DNA from: Pedobacter sp. UBA4863
GTDB lineage: Bacteria; Bacteroidota; Bacteroidia; Sphingobacteriales; Sphingobacteriaceae
DNA length: 35,774 nt
Assembly (NCBI RefSeq): GCF_002399615.1
Contig: NZ_DHDZ01000033.1
Location: 1-35,774, forward strand
Direction: 5' to 3'
Shown: positions 16,044 to 24,124 of the stretch, piece after piece
Layout: each line of letters begins with the position of its first letter
Numbering within the stretch: position 1 is the stretch's first letter
Program-made: the position numbers and the translations under genes
Notes under the pieces: model-generated
Databases searched by the model: none
What the model saw: only the letters and a program-made list of their open reading frames with translations
What the model was told of the DNA's origin: nothing

Positions 16044-16877
16044 TTAGGATATACCCTGTGTTTTTTTACGCTTTGGCTTTTGAACTTTGGGACCACCTTC
16101 GCCATCTTCCCCGGCATTTGATGCCTTCATCGATTTGCCCTGCTCCTGTCCTTCCTTGGCCTCCTTTCCCTGTGAATGTCTGACACGGGTATTCCCATCA
16201 TAGACATCGATGGTCTTGTACTTAGGATTGGCCTGCAGGAACCTTTTCTCTTCCTTGTCGCCGATGGTAAAAGTCACCTGCTGCCTGTTGCCCTTGTGTA
16301 GCGATTCGATCAGCTTATTCCTGTCCTCATCATTGCCCAATTCCTTGATGGGATGAACCTTCAGGGCTGCTTCCATATCATAGCCGTACTTTTCACTGAA
16401 GTATTCCTTTTTAAAGTTGCCGCTGGCTTCGGTTTCCTTAAAGTTGAGCTGCACCCAGCTATTGTAGGCTTCCCCTTGCCTGTTCACCAGGTCCTTATTG
16501 ATCGCCCTGCCTGCCAAAAGGTTAAATGCCTCTTTAAGGGAGATATTGGTATTGATCCATTGTTTGGTGCCTTCCGGATCATCCGCTGTCCTTACCAAGC
16601 CTTCTTTCGGAGGGTTCTGGTGGAAGACCTGCTTTACCGCTTCCCCATTCTCCTTATTCAGCATCAGCTCATACTTATTGAAAAAGTAGTTGCCCTGGTC
16701 ACTCTTGTTAAAGTGGAGCTGAGCCTCCACCTTGTCCCTGCCAAAGCTATGCTCATGAGCCAGGGTAAATTCGGGCTGCCCCTTTTCTAGCATCTCCTGC
16801 AATTTCACATCCATTGCATCCCCAAAACCTGCGAACTTGATCTGTTCCTTCAGGTATTCCAAATTGTCCTTTTTCAT
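16044..16877 (-). CDS. DUF3945-like element protein
   Basis: A 277-residue soluble protein. It has QGNYFFNKYELMLN, AFNLLAGRAINKDLV, EYFSEKYGYDMEAAL and RFLQANPKYKTIDVYD, the same blocks as the 359-residue neighbour, so the pair is a tandem duplication. The last 45 residues are low-complexity and rich in K, E, G and Q (GKEAKEGQEQGKSMK ... QKPKRKKTQG), probably unstructured and basic at the very end. It lies 12 bases after the MT-A70 methyltransferase stop and is probably co-transcribed with it. Function is unknown; in these elements such genes accompany, but are not part of, the secretion channel. Confidence 0.78.
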   Translation of the reverse strand: MKKDNLEYLKEQIKFAGFGDAMDVKLQEMLEKGQPEFTLAHEHSFGRDKVEAQLHFNKSDQGNYFFNKYELMLNKENGEAVKQVFHQNPPKEGLVRTADDPEGTKQWINTNISLKEAFNLLAGRAINKDLVNRQGEAYNSWVQLNFKETEASGNFKKEYFSEKYGYDMEAALKVHPIKELGNDEDRNKLIESLHKGNRQQVTFTIGDKEEKRFLQANPKYKTIDVYDGNTRVRHSQGKEAKEGQEQGKSMKASNAGEDGEGGPKVQKPKRKKTQGIS

Positions 16878-16889
16878 AACTATTAAATT

Positions 16890-17486
16890 TTAGATCTTAA
16901 CTGTAATTGGTATCTCTATTGAGTTTTCCACCTCGTTCCCGAATACGTCCCATCCCTGCAAACTGCTTCCCTTGTCCCCATCCACCTGCCTGGCAAACAG
17001 TTCCACCCTTGGCAGGTCACCGAACAATGTCACTATGCGCTTCCTGATCTCATCCGGCTTTTCCGAATGCCTGCCCTTTCTGCTGACCAATACCTGCCTT
17101 ACACCTTTGGATAGCCTTTTCAGGGGTTTTCCCTTGGTAAAGAGCAGCACGATCTCCGCATTCGCCCTGGTATAGTAACCCATTCCGCAGAACAGGTTGT
17201 CATTGTTCCTGTTCTGCTTGATCCAGGTAAAAGCCACCGTCTTATAGGTAAATCCCCAGCTTTGCGCCAGTTCAAAAGCCTGTTGCAGGCATGGGAAGGT
17301 TGCCCATAACAGCAGTACACTATTCGTGCTGCTGATAGCGCCTACGTCCATACTCTTGAGGTAATCCAAGCCTTGTGTTTGGTAATGGTTGTCAGGGCTG
17401 CGCCCTTTTCCTTTATCGCTCCAAACCCTGTAGTTCCACGGAGGGTCTGCGTACACGATGTCATACTTCCTCAACTCCTTTCCCAC
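16890..17486 (-). CDS. MT-A70-family DNA N6-adenine methyltransferase
   Basis: A 198-residue protein. The catalytic DPPW is at residues 14-17 (IVYADPPWNYRVW), followed by the MT-A70 landmarks VLLLWATFPCLQQAFELAQSWGFTYKTVAFTWIKQN, then KPLKRLSKGVRQVLVSRKGRHSEKPDEIR and LFARQVDGDKG..GWDVFGNE. It should transfer methyl groups from S-adenosylmethionine to adenine N6 in DNA. Start choice: the frame is closed upstream by TGA and the first usable start is GTG at 17486, so a non-ATG start is likely. It follows traN by 27 bases. No cognate endonuclease is visible, so it acts alone, probably protecting the element from host restriction. Confidence 0.88.
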   Translation of the reverse strand: MGKELRKYDIVYADPPWNYRVWSDKGKGRSPDNHYQTQGLDYLKSMDVGAISSTNSVLLLWATFPCLQQAFELAQSWGFTYKTVAFTWIKQNRNNDNLFCGMGYYTRANAEIVLLFTKGKPLKRLSKGVRQVLVSRKGRHSEKPDEIRKRIVTLFGDLPRVELFARQVDGDKGSSLQGWDVFGNEVENSIEIPITVKI

Positions 17487-17513
17487 ACCACATCATTTTT
17501 CCGGTAATCGTTA

Positions 17514-18359
17514 TTAGCGTACAGCTTTTGCTTTCAGGATATGTTTGTTCTTCAGTAACAGTTCCAGGTGCCTGCCGCCATTTGCTTCCATCAATTGGAT
17601 GATAAGCACCTTCTTATCGGGAATGGTAAGTTTCCGAATGGCCAGTACAACGGTCTGCGCCGAGTTGTTTCGGATGTTATCGGCATTGCCCTGTACATAG
17701 GCCGGCGTGATCTCGATCTCCTGGCTGGCAGTTCGCTTTGAACGCTTTTTATCGCGTACAAATAGCCTCAGCAGGTTGATATCATAATTTATCGGCGAAT
17801 TGTTCTCCAGCTTTAATTGCAGGTAGAGATACTGTTCAAATACAAATACCCCGGTCACCTGCAGGCCGATATCATGTTGGCTTTCCGTTAGCCTTTTTAC
17901 AGTGGGCTTTCTATCGAAAACCTTACCGGCATTCGTTTCCACCTCTCCCGTAGTTGCATCCCTGGAGAATACGGCCAATTGCTCAGGCGCATATTTTTTT
18001 GCAGTTACCCTAATGGTCAGCGCTGTTGGTTTATCCGTATAGCTTAACAGGTAGGAATACAGGCTTCCGTCAGCAGTGACCACCGTCAGGTTGGTTTCCT
18101 TAAAGCCAATGACCGCTGCCTTCACCTGGAGTATATTCTCTACGCCGATAGCTTTCTGCACCAGTATGTCCTGGCTGCCCCTGTCCACACTCCTGATCGC
18201 ATAGGGGAATACAATATTGGTGGTCTTACTGTAGGTGACCGCCAGTCTTACCGGCTGGATAACCGAGTTGTCTACACTTGTCCCGGATTGTCCGAATACG
18301 GTAAATGCCTGTAGCAGCATCACCAAAATCCCTAACATCATTTTCACTTTCCTTTTCAT
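17514..18359 (-). CDS. traN: Conjugative transfer protein TraN (DUF4138, VirB9-like)
   Basis: A 281-residue secreted protein. The signal peptide ends near TVFGQ. The N-terminal half has the TraN blocks TTNIVFPYAIRSVDRGSQDILVQKA, NILQVKAA and TNLTVVTADGSLYSYLLSY. The C-terminal half, QYLYLQLKLENNSPINYDINLLRLFVRDKKRSKRTASQEI, is the beta-domain that contacts the outer-membrane core. By family knowledge TraN is the VirB9-like component of the type IV secretion channel, partnering TraM. It follows traM by 27 bases. It is on the short side compared with CTnDOT TraN but shows no truncation. Confidence 0.9.
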   Translation of the reverse strand: MKRKVKMMLGILVMLLQAFTVFGQSGTSVDNSVIQPVRLAVTYSKTTNIVFPYAIRSVDRGSQDILVQKAIGVENILQVKAAVIGFKETNLTVVTADGSLYSYLLSYTDKPTALTIRVTAKKYAPEQLAVFSRDATTGEVETNAGKVFDRKPTVKRLTESQHDIGLQVTGVFVFEQYLYLQLKLENNSPINYDINLLRLFVRDKKRSKRTASQEIEITPAYVQGNADNIRNNSAQTVVLAIRKLTIPDKKVLIIQLMEANGGRHLELLLKNKHILKAKAVR

Positions 18360-18386
18360 ACACTTGGAATTTTTATGGTTTAAAAA

Positions 18387-19610
18387 TTAGTTCTGTAGTT
18401 TTTGCTTTTCATCCTTCAACAGCACCTGGTAGCCTGCCTTGATATTGACCCTGACCAGCTTGACCTTTTTGGAGAATAGCGATTTGGCGGCCTCAATGCC
18501 AGCCCCGGCAGCCTGTGCCCCGAAAGAGGGATCTAAGGTGGCCATCCCAATATTCTGTATCGACCTGTCGGCCGATGACTTGGCCACATCCCTGCTGATC
18601 GCGCCGGGTATATAGATACCGTCCAGGCCATCTATATCATATACTGAAAGGGAAACGGGGAAAAGGGAATTGCCGAAGCGAATACCATCCACCTTGATGC
18701 CCAGCCTTTCACCGGCAAGGTTGGCCACGCCAAATACGAACTGGCCGCTTGGTATCAATACACCGTTGATATACACGTCATCGGTCAGCCTCAGCTTAAC
18801 GGTCGCTCCCGAGACAACGGTCTGGTCCCCGTGGATGACCGCAGTCACAGAGTTTTGTTCTTCAGTTTCATTGTTTTCATCAAGCGAAAAAAAACTATTG
18901 CCGCTTTTTTCAGTACCTACCTTTGATTCCAGTGTGGTAAGTGGATCTTTCGGCCTGCCCTTTTTAATGGCAAAGACCTGTCCCTTTTTGCTTTCCGAAT
19001 GCTGGCGGAGTTTTTCCTGTACGCGCTCCGGATGTTGCAGGTCGAGAATGCTCTCCAACATGCCATTGATCTGCTGCATTTCGGGATCGGCCTCCGTTTT
19101 GCCCATTGCGGCTATCATTTTTTCCAGCCTTTCTATCTCCCCCTTGTTGGTTGCAGGAGTAGCCTTATTATAACCGCCTGACTGTTGGGCATTGCTGTTC
19201 ATGGCCATGTCCAGTTCTCTCAACTTTTGATATACCTTCTCCTCATTGGGATTAGCATAGCCCATACTGTTCGCATTAACATAGCCAAGACCGCCAATGC
19301 CGGTCTGGAACTGCGCCTCCCCCATCGGCTGCTGGTAATAGGGATCGGTCTTCATTTGGTCTCTGATTTTAGCTGAATCTGCATTGGCATCGTCATAGTA
19401 GGCCATCTTGTCCAATGATTTTTCCTTCTGGAAGCTGGCGTTGGGCAGTTCCAGGTTGATCCCTTTTCCTGTTGCAGTTTCACTGGCCATTCCCTTTTGA
19501 CCACCTCCGAGCGCCCAGAATATCATCGTCAAAAATGGCAATGTGATGAGCGGCAATACAAGCAAAAATTTTTTCTGCCTTTCCCCCCTGATACTCTTCT
19601 CTTCTTTCAT
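18387..19610 (-). CDS. traM: Conjugative transfer protein TraM (VirB10-like)
   Basis: A 407-residue inner-membrane-anchored protein. After a basic cytoplasmic tail comes one transmembrane helix (FLLVLPLITLPFLTMIFWALGGG, about 16-37), matching TraM. A long linker rich in Q, S and K follows (about 40-250). The C-terminal domain (about 255-400) has the VirB10-type features VTAVIHGDQTVVSGATVKLRL, INGVLIPSGQFVFGVA and the closing DPSFGAQAAGAGIEAAKSLFSKK. It spans the periplasm and links the inner- and outer-membrane parts of the channel. It sits between traL and traN, the order known from CTnDOT. Confidence 0.92.
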   Translation of the reverse strand: MKEEKSIRGERQKKFLLVLPLITLPFLTMIFWALGGGQKGMASETATGKGINLELPNASFQKEKSLDKMAYYDDANADSAKIRDQMKTDPYYQQPMGEAQFQTGIGGLGYVNANSMGYANPNEEKVYQKLRELDMAMNSNAQQSGGYNKATPATNKGEIERLEKMIAAMGKTEADPEMQQINGMLESILDLQHPERVQEKLRQHSESKKGQVFAIKKGRPKDPLTTLESKVGTEKSGNSFFSLDENNETEEQNSVTAVIHGDQTVVSGATVKLRLTDDVYINGVLIPSGQFVFGVANLAGERLGIKVDGIRFGNSLFPVSLSVYDIDGLDGIYIPGAISRDVAKSSADRSIQNIGMATLDPSFGAQAAGAGIEAAKSLFSKKVKLVRVNIKAGYQVLLKDEKQKLQN

Positions 19611-19645
19611 TTTTCCTGTTTTAATTGAAACCTAATTGCTTTGTT

Positions 19646-19885
19646 TTACTTATTTACCTTGACACTATCGGTCGGTAGTCTGGGTACAGAAATCTCCGAC
19701 CATTCCATACCTTTCTTGCCCGGGCTTCTGATCATCCTGTGGATGAAGAAGGCGCTGCCCATCCCGACGAACAACAGGAGCACCAGGATCTTTTGCCATC
19801 TGCAAAGCCTGTTCGCATACCTGTTCAACCTCTCGCATAGCTTCGATAGCCTTAGCTCAACTGTTTCTTTGATCTTTGTTTTCAT
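19646..19885 (-). CDS. traL: Conjugative transfer protein TraL (DUF3989)
   Basis: A 79-residue protein. I start it at the ATG at 19885, which overlaps the traK stop by one base (TGATG), a coupling arrangement. The open frame runs 16 codons further, but that part lies inside traK. There is one transmembrane helix (WQKILVLLLFVGMGSAFFIH), with a basic cytoplasmic N-terminus (LRLSKLCERLNRYANRLCRW) and a short periplasmic tail. This matches the small TraL component of Bacteroidota conjugation systems. Its exact part in the channel is not known. Confidence 0.82.
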   Translation of the reverse strand: MKTKIKETVELRLSKLCERLNRYANRLCRWQKILVLLLFVGMGSAFFIHRMIRSPGKKGMEWSEISVPRLPTDSVKVNK

Positions 19886-20505
19886 CACTGCCTGTTTTGA
19901 ATTTTGATATCCCTGTTTTCCACCGTTGCCCATCTTTCGATCAGGAATCCATGTGGGTTGTTATCACTCTTGGAAACATTTCTGAGCCGCCCTTCTGTGA
20001 CCAACAAGCGGTAAACCGTACTGGTGGCCCTGACCAGGTTCTGTGTGGCAAAGCACCTGAACCGGTAGGGATGGCTGTCCATATTCAGTTGGATACTGTC
20101 CACGGTGATCTGCTGGCTGATATTGCCCGCTATGATGCCCGAATAGTAGCCGTTCTCCTTCAGGTTATCATACTCCCGCTTTGCTGAGCCATCGGCCAGG
20201 TATAGTGCCCTGGTCAGGTTGGCCTGTATGACCTTATCGTCCGGATCAAGGGTAAAGAAGAACTGGTGAAAGGTCGTGATATGGTCACGGGCCTCCACCG
20301 GGATATTGTCCTTTCTGCCCGCCGATATTGCTTCCAAGGCCTTTCCGTTGACCAGCAGGTAGATCCTGTCCTGTGCTTCGGTGACCATGGTATAACTGGT
20401 ATAGATGGCAAATGCGCTGAGCAGGAAACAGCAGGTGATGATCAGCATCGAGAAGCCGCGTACATGCCTGAATGCAGTATCAATATTTTTCATTTTCTGG
20501 AACAT
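19885..20505 (-). CDS. traK: Conjugative transfer protein TraK (VirB8-like)
   Basis: A 206-residue protein. The N-terminal MKNIDTAFRHVRGFSM is the TraK signature, followed by one transmembrane helix (LIITCCFLLSAFAIYTSY). The periplasmic domain contains DRIYLLVNGKALEAISAGR, HITTFHQFFFTLDPDDKVIQANL, ALYLADGSAKREYDNLKENGYYSGIIAGNISQQI and RLLVTEGRLRNVSKSDNNPHGFLIERW, all typical. It corresponds to VirB8, the assembly factor of the inner-membrane complex. It follows traJ by 18 bases. Start: ATG at 20505; a second ATG at 20493 would also keep the motif. Confidence 0.92.
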   Translation of the reverse strand: MFQKMKNIDTAFRHVRGFSMLIITCCFLLSAFAIYTSYTMVTEAQDRIYLLVNGKALEAISAGRKDNIPVEARDHITTFHQFFFTLDPDDKVIQANLTRALYLADGSAKREYDNLKENGYYSGIIAGNISQQITVDSIQLNMDSHPYRFRCFATQNLVRATSTVYRLLVTEGRLRNVSKSDNNPHGFLIERWATVENRDIKIQNRQ

Positions 20506-20523
20506 ATGCTATTGGTTTTTGTG

Positions 20524-21705
20524 TTAGGTATTACCGCTGATCTTCTTTCCCTGGTGGCTGTTGTCGGGTGTACCGCTATAGCCATCCATAAAATGTTTGG
20601 GAGCGGCAAGGATGTTTCCGGTCGTTTCCATTGCCCTGCCCCCCGTAGCCATTCCTGCGCTCTGGGCAGCATGGGTGGTTGCGGAGAACATAGAGGTGAC
20701 CTTTTGCTGCATCGCACCACCAAAACCTGCATTGACTATAAAATTGGCTACCGATGGTACGGTAAAATAACCGACGATACCGATCAGCATAAAGATGAGA
20801 TACCCGGTATCGCTGGCACTGAACACGGTCTTGCCCTGCTCTTCGATCTGGCCGATATCCAGGGTGATCATTTTCTCCTGTACCTTTCCGATGATGGCCC
20901 CGAAGATATTGGCGACCGGCAGCCATAGGAATACATTGAGGTACCTGGCGATCCATGAAGTCAGCGAATGCTGGAACCCGTCAAATACCGCTATCCCGAA
21001 GACCAATGGGCCGAGTATGGCCAGCACCACCAGTTGGAAGGTCCTGAGCGTATTGATGCAGAGGGCCGCCGCCTCAAAGATGATCTGTAGCAGTTCGCTC
21101 AGGTATTGCTTCACGGAGTTTCTCATCCGGTAGGCCATCTTATCCAATGCGAACCTGAGGTCGTTGGCAGGCGTTCCCAACAGGGATTCATCCGAGGGGT
21201 TCTCTTCATAAGTATAGCGATACCACTCATCCCGGTCCCCGTTACCATCCTCTCCCACATAGATCTTCCAGTACTTGCTGTTCTTTAATGCCTCTTCCTT
21301 ATGTTTAAGCAGTGTTTCGATGGCCTTATTCGAACCCTGGACCATAGAGGCCGTTGCAGTTACCGTGGGTTTCATCACACCGTTGATTATTCCCAGCACA
21401 GCCGGAAATGCCGCAATGCAGATTCCCATGGCAAATGGCGTGAGCAATGGATAGAGATCAATTGGTTCGGCATTGGCTATATGGCGCCAAACACGATAGG
21501 CAATGTACCATAAGGCACCAAATCCCGCTATCCCCTGCGCCACCCCTATGAGCTGCCCGCACATGGGTATCATCTCGTCATATAGCTGGTCCAGTACGCC
21601 GTTGAGGCCACTGATGCTGCCGGCTATCCCGTCCTGTGCATGGACGATAATGGGACAAAACATCCCTGTTGCCATCATTACGATGGCAGTTACCACTCTT
21701 TTCAT
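20524..21705 (-). CDS. traJ: Conjugative transfer protein TraJ (VirB6-like polytopic membrane protein)
   Basis: A 393-residue protein. It begins with a signal-like helix ending in VHAQDG and then carries several transmembrane helices: GIAGFGALWYIAYRVW, LLTPFAMGICIAAFPAVLGII, LVVLAILGPLVFGIAVF, YLNVFLWLPVANIFGAII and GYLIFMLIGIVGYFTVPSVANFI. The central loop and the C-terminal AAQSAGMATGGRAMETTGNI match TraJ. It is the large inner-membrane channel protein of the VirB6 type. It precedes traK and follows two TraI-like genes, keeping the traI-J-K order of CTnDOT. Confidence 0.92.
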   Translation of the reverse strand: MKRVVTAIVMMATGMFCPIIVHAQDGIAGSISGLNGVLDQLYDEMIPMCGQLIGVAQGIAGFGALWYIAYRVWRHIANAEPIDLYPLLTPFAMGICIAAFPAVLGIINGVMKPTVTATASMVQGSNKAIETLLKHKEEALKNSKYWKIYVGEDGNGDRDEWYRYTYEENPSDESLLGTPANDLRFALDKMAYRMRNSVKQYLSELLQIIFEAAALCINTLRTFQLVVLAILGPLVFGIAVFDGFQHSLTSWIARYLNVFLWLPVANIFGAIIGKVQEKMITLDIGQIEEQGKTVFSASDTGYLIFMLIGIVGYFTVPSVANFIVNAGFGGAMQQKVTSMFSATTHAAQSAGMATGGRAMETTGNILAAPKHFMDGYSGTPDNSHQGKKISGNT

Positions 21706-21717
21706 ATTGTTGTTTTT

Positions 21718-22347
21718 TTAGTCCCTGATCCCGTAGATAGTTTTGAGCTGCCCGCCCTGCACCTGTTCATGCCGCCTTTGTGATGCCAGGACTGAGGTAC
21801 TGTTGTTGAAACTGCGCAGGAACTGTAGCTTGTCCCGCATGTCCAGGTACAACCTGTCGATGGCCCTGATACGCTCATCATCCGACATCCTGAGCTTTCC
21901 GGCAGTGACCACGTTGGTCAGCTCTTCCATATTATTCAGGCTTCTTTTGAGCAGGTTATTATAGACCCCGCCCAGGTATTGCAGTTCCGATGGCCTGAAT
22001 ACGTTGACCTGTCGAAAACCTTCGTACGCCCTTTTGTATTCCCTGACCAGTATCAACTGGTAATTGACAATATCTGCCACTTTACGGTAACGTCTGACTG
22101 CCGGGCTTACCTGCATGAGTCCGTCCATAAAAGCCTGGTGGAGGCTGAAATTTCCCTGTGAAATATCGTTTATACTCCCATAGCCTGAGCTCACCACCTG
22201 GTATCCGCGCTTCATGTCACTGAGCACTTGCTTAAGTTGGGACAGCTTCTCTACATTGAGGATCAGTTGCTGCACCTCCTGGCTCTGGGCCTGTGACGTT
22301 CCATAGCATAGGAACATGCCCATTATCATTACGACTATCCTTTTCAT
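21718..22347 (-). CDS. Secreted TraI-like paralogue 3
   Basis: A 209-residue protein from the ATG at 22347 (a GTG lies one codon earlier). The signal peptide ends near SQAQSQ. The rest is helical, with conserved spots SSGYGSINDISQGNFSLHQAF, LILVREYKRAYEGFR and SELQYLGGVYNNLLKRS, then MSDDERIRAIDRLYLDMRDKLQFLRSF and the closing KTIYGI. These spots recur in the two genes upstream. The C-terminal pattern is that of TraI/DUF4141 periplasmic transfer proteins. In related genomes members of this group are sometimes named after TerB; I see no reason to infer tellurite resistance. It lies 12 bases before traJ and is part of the tra operon. Confidence 0.75.
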   Translation of the reverse strand: MKRIVVMIMGMFLCYGTSQAQSQEVQQLILNVEKLSQLKQVLSDMKRGYQVVSSGYGSINDISQGNFSLHQAFMDGLMQVSPAVRRYRKVADIVNYQLILVREYKRAYEGFRQVNVFRPSELQYLGGVYNNLLKRSLNNMEELTNVVTAGKLRMSDDERIRAIDRLYLDMRDKLQFLRSFNNSTSVLASQRRHEQVQGGQLKTIYGIRD

Positions 22348-22354
22348 CACTATC

Positions 22355-22999
22355 TTATTTTATCCCGTTGATCATTTTTGATTGTTTGAGCTGTTCAGCT
22401 TCCGCTTTTCGCTCAGAAATAAGGTTCATCGTGGAGGCATGGAAATTCCTGGCAAACCTGTAATGGCCCTTTGCCTGCTCCCAGATAAGGTCCAGCCGCT
22501 TTATCCGCTGGTCATCGCTCATCTGGAGCCTGCCATTTGTGGTCAGGTCTTCCAGTTCATCGAGCGCAGCACTTACCTCCCTTAAAAATTTGGTACATAC
22601 CTGTTTGGTATATCTTTTTTCCGTTGGCACGAGTTGGCCAGAATTTTGGCAGTTATTGGAAAGTGCCTCCAGGTATTGGATAGCCCGCTGCTCCAGCAGC
22701 ATGGTTTCCCTCACTTTTTCTGATCCTGCAATGGCCGGATGTACGGTGCCCAGCGAACCGAAATAAGCACGGTGCAACCCGAACTCTCCATCCTTAAATC
22801 CTTCAATAGCTCCCAGTCCCGACCGGGCAATGCTATAGCCCTTGGACAGGTAACTGCCATAGACCTTCAGTGCCGCGATCTGTTCGATGAGGTATTTTTT
22901 CTGCGTGTTTTTCTGGTTGAACCACTCTGCCCATGTCTGGGCTTTTACCGCAGTTAAACCAAGCAGGGAGACCAATAGTATCATTGTTATTGCTTTCAT
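22355..22999 (-). CDS. Secreted TraI-like paralogue 2
   Basis: A 214-residue protein with a Sec signal peptide (cleavage near TAVKAQ). The mature part shares GYSIARSGLGAIEGFKDGEFGLHRAYF, LQMSDDQRIKRLDLIWEQAKGHYRFARNF and the final MINGIK with the neighbouring paralogue, so the two are a tandem duplication. A cysteine pair in the middle (NNCQNSG and KQVCTKFL) is not found in the others and could form a disulfide in the periplasm. It lies 9 bases downstream of the 139-residue gene. It is probably a periplasmic transfer component; the specific role is unknown. Confidence 0.72.
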   Translation of the reverse strand: MKAITMILLVSLLGLTAVKAQTWAEWFNQKNTQKKYLIEQIAALKVYGSYLSKGYSIARSGLGAIEGFKDGEFGLHRAYFGSLGTVHPAIAGSEKVRETMLLEQRAIQYLEALSNNCQNSGQLVPTEKRYTKQVCTKFLREVSAALDELEDLTTNGRLQMSDDQRIKRLDLIWEQAKGHYRFARNFHASTMNLISERKAEAEQLKQSKMINGIK

Positions 23000-23008
23000 C
23001 TCGTTTGT

Positions 23009-23428
23009 TTAAAGTTTAAAACCCTTTTTCTTTTTCACCTGTTGACCGGAAGGAACTATAGCTGCGATGACGGCCGCTTTTGCGGGGACCGGCTTGTCCT
23101 TCAGTTCTAGTTCCACACTCCTGATCCTGCCGTACCTGTTCCCGAGTGTAATGCTCATCTTAGGGACATGAAAACTGCCATTTTTCAGTTCCACAGGCAT
23201 CCATGCATCAATATGATCTTTATCAGTGCCATCCCATCTTAAATAGGTGTATAAGGTTATCCCCTTATCTAGGGCCTTTTCCCTTCCCAATACGACCTGT
23301 TCCATGTAGGCCAGCATGCTTTCTTTCAATCCACCTGTGTACTCTGCATTGACATGGAACATCCGGTCATACCCCTTTTCATTCATTTCGGAAACAAATT
23401 CGTCCAGCGCTTCAAGTATCCCGTTCAT
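23009..23428 (-). CDS. Unknown 139-residue protein of the tra operon
   Basis: No family recognised. It has no signal peptide or membrane segment, although both neighbours are secreted. The first third is helical and acidic (ILEALDEFVSEMNEKGYDRM). The middle has GITLYTYLRWDGTDKDHIDAWMPVELKNGSFHVPKMSITLGNRYGRIRSVELEL, which suggests an alpha/beta domain. The tail is basic (QQVKKKKGFKL). It lies 7 bases after traI and 9 before the next paralogue, so it is firmly inside the operon. A cytosolic chaperone- or regulator-like role for the transfer system is only a guess. Confidence 0.65.
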   Translation of the reverse strand: MNGILEALDEFVSEMNEKGYDRMFHVNAEYTGGLKESMLAYMEQVVLGREKALDKGITLYTYLRWDGTDKDHIDAWMPVELKNGSFHVPKMSITLGNRYGRIRSVELELKDKPVPAKAAVIAAIVPSGQQVKKKKGFKL

Positions 23429-23435
23429 CCCTGCA

Positions 23436-24119
23436 CTATTTAATACCGTAAAGTTTGCTGACCGTTTCCATATCCCCTTTTTGCCTGGCCCTTGAAAAGC
23501 TCACCTGCACGTTCTGCCTGTTGAAACGGACGATATCACGATAGGTGACTTCCATTTTCACCGCCGCATCCTCGATTAGTTCCAGCCGCTGGGCATCGCT
23601 CATCTGCGTTCGGAAAGAATTGGCCACCATGTTCAGTTGGTCCAGGTGTTTCAGGCTTTCCGATAGCACCCCGGAATAGACTTTGGAGATATGATCCAGT
23701 TCCGATGCAGAAAAATTGTTGTCAAGGGTAAAGCTGTTCATCCCTCTTTTGTATTCCCGGACGATCCCCAACTGGACCGTAGTTACCTGTTTGATGCGCT
23801 GGTAGTAGCTGATGACCGCCCTTACCTTTTTGAGTTCATCATAATAGCCGCTGTACAGGTCACGCTGTTTCTGTGTCCAGTCCGAAATTTCTTTAAGCCT
23901 TATTTTGGCCATATTATTCTCCAGCGTCTTTTGTGCGTTCTGTAGCCAGATAACCTTGTTCTGTTGACGCTGTATCTTCAGGTCAGCCGCCTTGACCACT
24001 TTCTTGATCGCCCCGGCAATGATATCTGCCAGTCCCAGTTGGGCATTTGCATTTCCCGCGGACTGGAACACCAGCAGCATTAGAATTGCTCCTACTTTTA
24101 ATATTCTACACTTTCCCAT
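23436..24119 (-). CDS. traI: Conjugative transfer protein TraI (DUF4141-like, secreted)
   Basis: A 227-residue protein with a signal peptide (cleavage near NANAQ). The mature part is largely helical, with a long coiled-coil-like stretch at about 45-100. The C-terminal third, TQMSDAQRLELIEDAAVKMEVTYRDIVRF followed by NVQVSFSRARQKGDMETVSKLYGI, closely fits the TraI/DUF4141 pattern (MTDxER, then NxxVSxxRAxxKxD and LYG). Of the three secreted helical proteins here it fits CTnDOT TraI best, and it directly follows traG. It is expected in the periplasm as part of, or near, the VirB5/VirB6 region. Confidence 0.78.
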   Translation of the reverse strand: MGKCRILKVGAILMLLVFQSAGNANAQLGLADIIAGAIKKVVKAADLKIQRQQNKVIWLQNAQKTLENNMAKIRLKEISDWTQKQRDLYSGYYDELKKVRAVISYYQRIKQVTTVQLGIVREYKRGMNSFTLDNNFSASELDHISKVYSGVLSESLKHLDQLNMVANSFRTQMSDAQRLELIEDAAVKMEVTYRDIVRFNRQNVQVSFSRARQKGDMETVSKLYGIK

Positions 24120-24124
24120 AATTC

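Noticed and set aside
20576..20956. 126-codon minus-strand frame inside traJ
   Set aside because: It lies in another frame of a clearly conserved gene and has no recognisable protein pattern.
21718..22999. Tellurite resistance (TerB) function for the TraI-like paralogues
   Set aside because: They are exported helical proteins in a tra operon with TraI-type motifs, and no other ter genes are present.
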